Shown piece by piece: positions 57,852-64,000 of a stretch of 64,000 nt of DNA; the stretch's first letter is position 1, and every line of letters starts with the position of its first letter. Origin of the DNA: Bisbaumannia sp015645095 (GTDB taxonomy: Bacteria; Pseudomonadota; Gammaproteobacteria; Pseudomonadales; Halomonadaceae). Under the pieces are notes generated by a model. That model had not been told where the DNA came from. It was given only the letters and a program-made list of their open reading frames with translations, and made no database searches. Position numbers and translations under genes: made by a program. The DNA is taken from NCBI GenBank assembly GCA_036871055.1, contig CP141893.1, forward strand, positions 1,364,001-1,428,000, in the 5' to 3' direction.

Positions 57852-60371
57852 ATGGGCAAGTGGGGAGTCATGGCAGGGGCCCTGTTGCTGGCGGTGGTGG
57901 GCCTGGCCCTGTTGCCGGGGTCCCGGGCGCCCCTGTCGAAGGGCGAGCCGGCGACACCCGAGGCCCTGGCCGAGCGGCGTGGCGCCCTGATCGACCGCCT
58001 GGTCTTCACCCGGGAGAGCGACCCGGGGCGGGTCACCGGGCTGCTGGCGAGCGGCAGCCACCAGGCCTTCGTCCAGGGCATCGGCAGCATTCCCGTCTAT
58101 CGCCGCCTGCGTGACACCCCCGAGGCGGATTACGATCTCGCCTATGGCTCCTCGGTGGAGTTGACCCTCAACCCGGTGGGCCCCGAATTCCGCGATGGCC
58201 GCCTCAATCCCTTCCATGTGCCGGCCATCCGCGAGGCCCTGCACCGATTGGTGGATCGCGAGCATATCGCCGAGGAGCTCTACGGCGGCCTGGCGGTGCC
58301 CCGCTGGCTGCCGATCAGCACCGCCTTTCCCGATTACGCTCGCCTGGCCGAGACCGCCCGCGCCCTGGAGCTTCGCTACGCCCATGACCCGGCGGCCGCC
58401 GAGGCCACCATCGCTCGGGAAATGCGCGCCCTCGGCGCCACCCTCGAGGCGGGGCGCTGGCGCTACCGGGGGGCCCCGGTGACCCTGATCCTGCTGATCC
58501 GCAACGACGACGAGCGGCGCCGGGTGGGGGATTACCTGGCCAACCAACTGGAGGATATCGGCTTCACCGTGGAGCGCCGCTACCGCAACGCCGAGGAGGC
58601 CTCGCGGCTATGGATCGCTTCCGATCCCGCCGCCGGTCAGTGGCACCTCTATACCGGTGGCTGGATCTCCATCGTGATGCAGCGCGACCAGGCCCAGAAC
58701 TTCAGTGACTTCTTCACGCCCCGGGGGCGCGCCGAGCTGCTGTGGCAGGCCTATGCCCCGAGCCCCGAGTTCGATGCCCTGGCCGAGCGCTTGGAGCGCC
58801 GTGACTACGCCGACTGGGCCGAGCGCCAGGCGCTGATGGCCCGGGCCCTGGAACTGGCGATGGAGGATTCGGTACGGCTCTGGCTGGTGGATCGCCTCAG
58901 CGTCTCGGCCCGGGCCAGCAACGTCTCGGTGGCCGCGGACCTGGCCGGCGGCCTGGCCGGCTCGGCGCTGTGGCCCTACACTCTGCGCTACGAGGAGCGT
59001 CTGGGCGGCGAGATGGTCTTCGGTACCCCGGGCCTGCTCACCGAGCCCTGGAACCCCATCGCCGGCAGCAACTGGATCTTCGATCGCATGATCACCCGGG
59101 CCCTGGCGGACCCGCCGCTGCTGCCCGATCCCTACACCGGCCTCTACCGCCCCCAGCGCCTGAGTCATGCCGAGGTGACGGTGGCCGAGGGCGTTACCCT
59201 GACCCGCAGCCTCGACTGGCTGAACCTGGATCACCAGGCGCGGATTCTCGTGCCCGAGGATGCCTGGCTCGCCTGGGACGCCGGCGAGGGGCGCCTGGTC
59301 ACGGTGGGCGAGACGCACCCCGAGGGGCTCGGCGCCCGCACCCGGGTGCGGCTGCACTACGAGGCGGGCTACCTGGAACAGCGCTGGCATGACGGCTCGC
59401 GGCGCTCGGTGGCGGACCTGCTGCTGCCCTGGATCCTCGCCTTCGAGCGGGCCGACGAGGCGAGTCCGCTGTTCGATGCCGCCCACCAGCCCACCTTCGA
59501 GGCCTACCGCCAGCACTTCCGCGGCTGGCGCATCCTCGACACCGAGCCGCTGATCATCGAGGCCTACAGCGACCAGGCCTTCCCCGACGCCGAGACCCTG
59601 GTGGCGGCTCGGGCGCCCCAGCCGCTGCCCTGGCACACCCTGGCCCTGGGCATTCTCGCCGAGCGCCACGGCGAGCTGGCCTTCTCCTCCCACCAGGCGG
59701 ATCGCCGGGGTATCGACTGGCTCAACCTGGTGGCCGGGCCCAGCCTGGCGATCCTCCGGCGTTACCTGGACGAAGCTCGATCTCACCCCCAGGCCCACCA
59801 TAGCCTGCCCTTCGCCGCGGCCCTCTCGCCCTGGGTCGAGGAGGCGGAGGTCGAGGCGCGTTTCGTGGCCCTCGACGACTGGGTCACGGCCCGGGGGCAC
59901 TTCTGGGTCGGCGACGGCCCCTTCGAGCTGGCGGCGGTCTACCCCCTGGAGGGCAGCCTGGTGTTGCGGCGCTTCGCGGACTTTCCCGACCCGGCCGACA
60001 AGTGGCTGGCGCTGAGCCGGGCGGCGCTGCCGGAGCTCGCCACCGAGGGGCCCCTGGTGGTGGCCCCCGGCGAGCCGGCCGAGGTGCGCCTCGCGGTGAC
60101 CCAGGCCGGCGAGCCCTATCCCGAGGCGGCCCTCGAGGGGGTGCGCTACCTGCTCTTCGATGGCCAGGGGCGGCTGATGGCACAAGGCGCACCCCGGCCG
60201 CTGGGCGACGGCGAGTGGGGCCTGACCCTGGACGCCGAGACCCTCGCGGCCCTGGGCGCCGGCGCCAATCGCCTGGAATTTATCCTCACCAGCCATTGGG
60301 TAGCGCTACCCAGCTTCGCCAGCCACCTCTTCGCCACCCTGCCGGCCGATGCAGAGGAGATACGCCCATGA
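57852..60371 (+). CDS. Large extracellular solute-binding protein of oligopeptide-type ABC importer
   Basis: 839 residues, far longer than DppA/OppA (about 535). A single hydrophobic N-terminal segment (VMAGALLLAVVGLALLPGS) is a signal or anchor. A family 5-like block HVPAIREALHRLVDREHIAEELYGG occurs unusually early (about 116-142) and a FGTPGLLTEPWNPIAGSNW block near 395 begins what looks like a second lobe set. The C-terminal ~70 residues are beta-rich. Four genes for permeases and ATPases follow in overlap, so it is surely the binding protein. The ligand is unknown. GGGGAG precedes the ATG. Confidence 0.8.
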   Translation: MGKWGVMAGALLLAVVGLALLPGSRAPLSKGEPATPEALAERRGALIDRLVFTRESDPGRVTGLLASGSHQAFVQGIGSIPVYRRLRDTPEADYDLAYGSSVELTLNPVGPEFRDGRLNPFHVPAIREALHRLVDREHIAEELYGGLAVPRWLPISTAFPDYARLAETARALELRYAHDPAAAEATIAREMRALGATLEAGRWRYRGAPVTLILLIRNDDERRRVGDYLANQLEDIGFTVERRYRNAEEASRLWIASDPAAGQWHLYTGGWISIVMQRDQAQNFSDFFTPRGRAELLWQAYAPSPEFDALAERLERRDYADWAERQALMARALELAMEDSVRLWLVDRLSVSARASNVSVAADLAGGLAGSALWPYTLRYEERLGGEMVFGTPGLLTEPWNPIAGSNWIFDRMITRALADPPLLPDPYTGLYRPQRLSHAEVTVAEGVTLTRSLDWLNLDHQARILVPEDAWLAWDAGEGRLVTVGETHPEGLGARTRVRLHYEAGYLEQRWHDGSRRSVADLLLPWILAFERADEASPLFDAAHQPTFEAYRQHFRGWRILDTEPLIIEAYSDQAFPDAETLVAARAPQPLPWHTLALGILAERHGELAFSSHQADRRGIDWLNLVAGPSLAILRRYLDEARSHPQAHHSLPFAAALSPWVEEAEVEARFVALDDWVTARGHFWVGDGPFELAAVYPLEGSLVLRRFADFPDPADKWLALSRAALPELATEGPLVVAPGEPAEVRLAVTQAGEPYPEAALEGVRYLLFDGQGRLMAQGAPRPLGDGEWGLTLDAETLAALGAGANRLEFILTSHWVALPSFASHLFATLPADAEEIRP

Positions 60372-60480
60372 TGCCGCGTCGTTCCTCTCGACCCGATCGG
60401 GAAAGGGACCTGCGCGACTTGGCGGCCCCTGCCGAGGAGGTACGCCCATGATGCCGCGTCGTTCCTGGGGCAGGGATCTG
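60354..60480 (+). repeat. Tandem duplication at the binding-protein/permease junction
   Basis: Copies begin near 60354 and 60434 (80-bp period). Each has GAGGAG, TACGCCC, ATGATG and the first codons of the permease. The unit again spans the end of one gene and the start of the next. Confidence 0.8.
60368..60451 (+). CDS. Micro-ORF in the duplicated binding-protein/permease junction
   Basis: 27 codons. It begins MMPRRS like the permease (MMPRRSW) and ends AAPAEEVRP like the binding protein (LPADAEEIRP). Its ATG overlaps the binding-protein stop and its stop overlaps the permease start, so ribosomes could pass through all three by coupling. No function as a peptide is claimed. Confidence 0.45.
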   Translation: MMPRRSSRPDRERDLRDLAAPAEEVRP

Positions 60481-61551
60481 CGCTACCTCGCCCTCTATCT
60501 GCTCAAGCGGGCCCTGGCGCTGCTGGTTACGGTGCTGATCGGCGTCTACCTGACCATCGTGGTGGCCAATATGGGCGGCCAGGTGGACGACTTGCGCCGG
60601 GTGCAGATCCGCAGCGAGGCCTTCGAGCAGGTGCGCGCCGACCCCGCCTTCCAGGAGATGGCCAGCGCCGAGCGCAACGCCCTGGTGGAGCGCCGGGTGG
60701 CACTCGAGGTGGAGCGGCTGCGCCTCGATGAGCCCTTTATCCTGCGCAGCGTCGACTATCTGCAGCGGGCCATGCGCCTCGACCTGGGACGCGCCGAGCA
60801 GATGCACAGCGACGCCGGCTCCCGCCAGGTACGGGCGATCATCGTCGAACGCCTGCCGGCGACCCTGCTGCTGTTCGGCACCGCCAACCTGCTGGTGTTC
60901 TTCTCGGCGGTGGGCAGCGCCCTCTGGTTGTCGCGGCGCTATGGCAGCGGTGTCGATCGCCTGGTGATCGCCCTGGCCCCCAGCTCGGCGGCGCCCGGCT
61001 GGTTCTACGGCATCTTCCTGATCCTCGCCTTCGCCTTCCTGGTGCCCTTGTTGCCGCCGGGGGGCATGGTCACCGCGCCGCCCCCCGATAGCCGGTTGGA
61101 GTACGCGGCGAGCCTGGCTCGCCATATGCTGCTGCCGGTGGCGGCCATGTTCCTGTCGTCGATCTTCGTCTCCATCTACGCCTGGCGCACCTTCTTCTTG
61201 ATCCATGCCAGCGAGGACTACGTGGAGATGGCCCGGGCCAAGGGGCTGCCGTCGCGGCTGATCGAGCGCCGCTATATCCTGCGCCCGACCCTGTCGCCGA
61301 TCATCACCAACTTCCTGCTGATGCTGATCGGCCTGTGGAGCGGCGCCATCATCCTCGAGCAGGTCTTCAACTGGCCGGGGCTCGGCTCGCTGCTGTTCCA
61401 GGCCATCGGCTTTCGCGACACCCCGGTGATCATCGGCGGGGTGGTGATCTTCGCCTACCTGCTGGCGGTGACCGTGCTGCTGCTGGACCTGCTCTATGCG
61501 CTGCTCGACCCCCGGGTGCGGATTCTCGGCGAGGGGAGGAGTGGCACATGA
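60448..61551 (+). CDS. Oligopeptide-type ABC importer permease 1 (DppB/OppB-like)
   Basis: 367 residues with six helices: LKRALALLVTVLIGVYLTIV at the N-terminus, then a periplasmic loop of about 90 residues that is longer than usual (FEQVRADPAFQEM ... RAEQMHSD), then the conserved inner part. The EAA-like loop reads DYVEMARAKGLPSRLIERRYILR. ATG at 60448 has GAGGAGG upstream; the micro-ORF stop overlaps it. It overlaps permease 2 by 4 bp (ATGA). Confidence 0.9.
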   Translation: MMPRRSWGRDLRYLALYLLKRALALLVTVLIGVYLTIVVANMGGQVDDLRRVQIRSEAFEQVRADPAFQEMASAERNALVERRVALEVERLRLDEPFILRSVDYLQRAMRLDLGRAEQMHSDAGSRQVRAIIVERLPATLLLFGTANLLVFFSAVGSALWLSRRYGSGVDRLVIALAPSSAAPGWFYGIFLILAFAFLVPLLPPGGMVTAPPPDSRLEYAASLARHMLLPVAAMFLSSIFVSIYAWRTFFLIHASEDYVEMARAKGLPSRLIERRYILRPTLSPIITNFLLMLIGLWSGAIILEQVFNWPGLGSLLFQAIGFRDTPVIIGGVVIFAYLLAVTVLLLDLLYALLDPRVRILGEGRSGT

Positions 61552-62867
61552 GCCTGGGGATAGGACGTCGTGGAACCTGGGCGGAACTGCGCCGCTACCC
61601 CTCGGCCCTGGCCGGGGTGGCGCTGATCCTGCTGCTCGTCGCCCTGGCCCTGCACACCCTGGCCACGGTGCCCTATGGCCAGGCGGTGGCCAGCTGGCGC
61701 AGCGGCGAGGCGCACCTGCCGGTCAATGCGCGGCCGGTCTGGAGCGACTGGCTGAGCCCCGGCCGGGCGCCACGCAGCGAGCGCCTGAGCGCCGAGACGC
61801 GGGAAAGCGAGGCCTTCCCCGGTGGGCGCCGCCTGACCCAGCGCATCGAGCTGGACTACACCTACGACGACTTCCCCAGCGAGCTGGCCCTTTTTCTCCG
61901 CCCGCAACACAGCGAGCGGGCGGCCTTCCTGCGGCTTGGCTGGCAGACCCCGGATGGGCGCGAGATCACCCTCGGCAGCCGGCGCCTGGTCGGCGAGACC
62001 CGGGTGGCGCTCTCCCAGGATCGCGCGCTGGAGCAGCGCCTGGGGCGGCCGGCTCACTTCGGCCTGCTGGCCGGGCCGGACGGCGAGGCGCTCGTACCGG
62101 GGCGCTACACCCTGACCCTGGAGGCGGTGTTCTTCGATCCGGCCGCCGAACTCGAGAGCGAGCTGTGGCTCTATGGCCGGGTGCACGGCCTGGCCGGTAC
62201 CGATCACCAGCGCCGCGACCTCAGCCTGGCGCTGCGCTGGGGCACGCCGATCGCCCTGGCCTTCGGCCTGGTGGCGGCGGTGGGCACCACCCTCAGCACC
62301 CTGGTGATCGCCGCCGTCGGCGTCTGGTACCGGGGCTGGGTGGATGCGCTCATCCAGCGCCTCACCGAGGTCAATATGATCCTGCCGCTGCTACCGATCC
62401 TGGTGATGGTGGGCACCCTCTACTCCACCAGCATCTGGCTGATGCTGGGGGTGGTGGTGCTGCTTGGCATCTTCAGCGCCGGCATCAAGACCTACCGAGC
62501 CATGCTGCTGCCGATCCGCGAGGCCCCCTATATCGAGGCGGCCCGGGCCTATGGGGCCAGTCACCTGCGCATCGTGATGCGCTACATGCTGCCGCGCATC
62601 CTGCCGGTGCTGATCCCCACCTTCGTGACCCTGATCCCCACCTTCGTCTTCCTCGAGGCGTCGCTGGCGGTGCTGGGGCTGGGCGACCCGGTGCTGCCTA
62701 CCTGGGGCAAGGTGCTCAACGATGCCCAGGCCCAGAGCGCCCTCTACAACGGCTACTACTACTGGGTGCTGGCCCCGGCGGCGCTCTTGATGCTCTCCGG
62801 GCTCGGCTTCGCCATGCTCGGTTTCGCCCTCGACCGGGTCTTCAACCCCCGGCTAAGGAACCTCTGA
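61548..62867 (+). CDS. Oligopeptide-type ABC importer permease 2 (DppC/OppC-like), enlarged
   Basis: 439 residues. After the first helix (LAGVALILLLVALALHTLATV) there is an extracytoplasmic insertion of about 190 residues (about 45-235) with strands such as RIELDYTYDDFPSELALFL and ARYTLTLEAVFF-like segments. The usual DppC helices follow, with the EAA loop YIEAARAYGASHLRIVMRYMLP and GLGDPVLPTWGKVLNDAQAQ. ATG at 61548 has GGAGGAG upstream. The insertion is not found in standard DppC and may help hold the large binding protein. Confidence 0.88.
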   Translation: MSLGIGRRGTWAELRRYPSALAGVALILLLVALALHTLATVPYGQAVASWRSGEAHLPVNARPVWSDWLSPGRAPRSERLSAETRESEAFPGGRRLTQRIELDYTYDDFPSELALFLRPQHSERAAFLRLGWQTPDGREITLGSRRLVGETRVALSQDRALEQRLGRPAHFGLLAGPDGEALVPGRYTLTLEAVFFDPAAELESELWLYGRVHGLAGTDHQRRDLSLALRWGTPIALAFGLVAAVGTTLSTLVIAAVGVWYRGWVDALIQRLTEVNMILPLLPILVMVGTLYSTSIWLMLGVVVLLGIFSAGIKTYRAMLLPIREAPYIEAARAYGASHLRIVMRYMLPRILPVLIPTFVTLIPTFVFLEASLAVLGLGDPVLPTWGKVLNDAQAQSALYNGYYYWVLAPAALLMLSGLGFAMLGFALDRVFNPRLRNL

Positions 62868-63859
62868 TGCCCGATACCCTGCTCCAGGTGGAGGGGCTGA
62901 CCCTCGACTACCAGACCCGCGGCGGCGTGATGCGCGCCGTGGATGATGTCAGCTTCGATGTCGGGCGTGGCGAGGCCCTGGTGGTGCTGGGGGAGTCGGG
63001 CTGCGGCAAGAGCTCATTGGCCCGGGCCCTGATGCGGCTCTTGCCGCGCAATGCCGGGGGCCTGGGCGGCCGGGTCTCCCTGGATGGCCGCGAGCTGCAC
63101 CTCCTGGACGACGAGACCTTTCGCCGGGAGGTGCAGTGGCAGGGGCTGGCGCTGGTGATGCAGGCCTCCATGAACGCCCTCAACCCGGTGGTCAAGGTGG
63201 GCGAGCAGGTGGCCGAGCCGCTGCGGGTGCACCTGGGCTGGGAGCGCCGCCGGGCCCTGGCCCGGGCCGGCGAGGTCTTCGAGCTGGTGGGCCTGCCCGG
63301 CGACTTCCTGCGCCGCTACCCCTTCGAGCTCTCCGGCGGCATGCGCCAGCGGGCGGTGCTGGCCATGGCGCTGGTGGCGGAGCCCGCCCTGGTGATCCTC
63401 GATGAGCCCACCTCGGCCCTGGACGTGCTGACCCAGGCCGGGATCATGAATGCCCTCAAGCGGGTCAAGGCAGAGCTCGGCACCGGCTTTATCCTGATCA
63501 CCCATGACGTGGCCACCTCCAGCGAGCTGGCCGACCGGGTGGCGCTGATGTATGCCGGCCAACTGGTGGAGGTGGCCGATGCCGCCACCTTCTTCACCGC
63601 CCCGGGCCACCCCTATGCCCAGGCGCTGATGGCCAGCGTTCCCCGGCTTCGCCAGCGCGAGCGACCCCGGGCGATCCCCGGCGAACCCCCCAGCCTGCTC
63701 GACCCGCCCCAGGGGTGTCGCTTCGCCGCGCGCTGCCCGCAACGTTTCGCCGACTGCGCCCGGCTACCGCCGGCCTTCGCCCCGGCCCCACGCCAGAAGG
63801 TACGTTGCTGGCTGCATAAGGAGGAGGGGATGAAGGGTGGTATGGAGGGTAGCGTATGA
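62867..63859 (+). CDS. Oligopeptide-type ABC importer ATPase 1 (DppD/OppD-like)
   Basis: 330 residues. Walker A VLGESGCGKSS (about 42-52), Q-loop VMQASMNALNP, signature LSGGMRQR, Walker B LVILDEPTSALDVL, switch His ITHDVATSS. The C-terminal CRFAARCPQRFADC has the cysteines of the OppD/F iron-sulfur-like motif. The start is ATG at 62867 behind AAGGA, overlapping the permease stop as TGATG. It overlaps the next ATPase by 4 bp. Confidence 0.92.
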   Translation: MPDTLLQVEGLTLDYQTRGGVMRAVDDVSFDVGRGEALVVLGESGCGKSSLARALMRLLPRNAGGLGGRVSLDGRELHLLDDETFRREVQWQGLALVMQASMNALNPVVKVGEQVAEPLRVHLGWERRRALARAGEVFELVGLPGDFLRRYPFELSGGMRQRAVLAMALVAEPALVILDEPTSALDVLTQAGIMNALKRVKAELGTGFILITHDVATSSELADRVALMYAGQLVEVADAATFFTAPGHPYAQALMASVPRLRQRERPRAIPGEPPSLLDPPQGCRFAARCPQRFADCARLPPAFAPAPRQKVRCWLHKEEGMKGGMEGSV

Positions 63860-64000
63860 GCGCCCTGGTGGAGGTGGAGGATCTGTCGGTCCACTTCGAG
63901 GTGCGCCAATGGGGCTTCCTGCGCCTGGGGGCGGTGCAGGCGGTGGATCGGGTGGCCCTGACGCTGGCGGAGGGGGAGTCGGTGGCCATCGTCGGCGAGA
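63856..64000 (+). CDS. Oligopeptide-type ABC importer ATPase 2 (DppF/OppF-like), 3' truncated by window
   Basis: Starts ATG at 63856 (overlap ATGA with ATPase 1) and runs off the window after 48 codons. Visible residues SALVEVEDLSVHFEVRQWGF and VALTLAEGESVAIVGE lead into the Walker A of an OppF/DppF-type ATPase. It is the fifth cistron of the importer operon, counting the binding protein as first and ignoring the micro-ORF. Confidence 0.88.
   Translation, partial: MSALVEVEDLSVHFEVRQWGFLRLGAVQAVDRVALTLAEGESVAIVGE

Noticed and set aside
61335..61547. Upstream extension of permease 2
   Set aside because: It lies inside permease 1 in another frame; the ATG at 61548 has GGAGGAG and overlaps the upstream stop.

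Overview
The window is high-G+C, gene-dense chromosomal DNA from a gammaproteobacterium, most likely a Halomonas-like member of the Halomonadaceae. This rests on the mix of genes recognised: Trk potassium uptake with KdpDE, two TRAP transporters, DNA polymerase II, YejK, TrxC, PpiC, YadGH and an enterobacterial-type gluconate repressor and kinase. No rRNA, tRNA, CRISPR array, insertion sequence or prophage gene was seen. Species cannot be fixed from the sequence alone.

Layout. 1-5.9 kb: end of an XRE/cupin regulator, then minus-strand genes for an AmiD-like amidase lipoprotein, a DUF3307/SatD pair, a MoxR ATPase plus VWA (CoxE-like) pair, and a beta-hydroxyacid dehydrogenase. 5.9-6.6 kb: a gene-free stretch that ends in a strong plus-strand terminator and probably encodes a small RNA. 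6.6-10.7 kb: cupin, metallophosphoesterase, trxC and polB. 10.8-15.2 kb (minus): yejK, then a translationally coupled operon of a sulfite-oxidase-fold periplasmic protein, a sensor kinase and a LuxR-type response regulator. 15.4-24.3 kb (plus): an OmpA-family protein, a 684-residue secreted protein with an HEWFH zinc-protease motif, and a run of six unrecognised exported or membrane proteins, the last five in one operon. 24.3-29 kb: yadGH-like ABC exporter, ppiC, a glutathione transferase, a periplasmic protein and an SDR. 29.2-32.5 kb: a TAXI-type TRAP transporter with fused permease.

33-34.5 kb: a CalB-like aldehyde dehydrogenase. 34.5-41.5 kb: a copper-handling region with a Cu(+) P-type ATPase, a DUF2933-like peptide, a Spy/CpxP-like protein, two small His/Cys-rich exported proteins, a Tat-exported multicopper oxidase with a long His-Gly-Met repeat, and a BNR-like lipoprotein. 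41.6-43.1 kb: cardiolipin synthase-like protein. 43.4-48.6 kb: a gluconate system of dctP-dctQ-dctM TRAP genes, gntK and the repressor gntR, with two TTACCGGTAA palindromes about 115 bp apart upstream. 48.6-49.7 kb: fatty acid desaturase. 50-55.5 kb (minus): trkH-kdpD-kdpE-trkA, a potassium operon that pairs Trk with a KdpDE-type two-component system; the KdpD lacks its usual N-terminal ATP-binding domain. 55.6-57.7 kb: a MocR regulator divergent from a LysE exporter. 57.8-64 kb: an oligopeptide-type ABC importer with unusually large binding-protein and permease subunits, running off the window.

Two operon junctions (dctM-gntK and binding protein-permease) carry tandem duplications. Each extra copy makes a micro-ORF that begins like the downstream gene and ends like the upstream gene. 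With the candidate small RNA, the exported-protein cluster, the cysteine-free sensor partner and the kdpDE-trk operon, these are the observations most worth following up.
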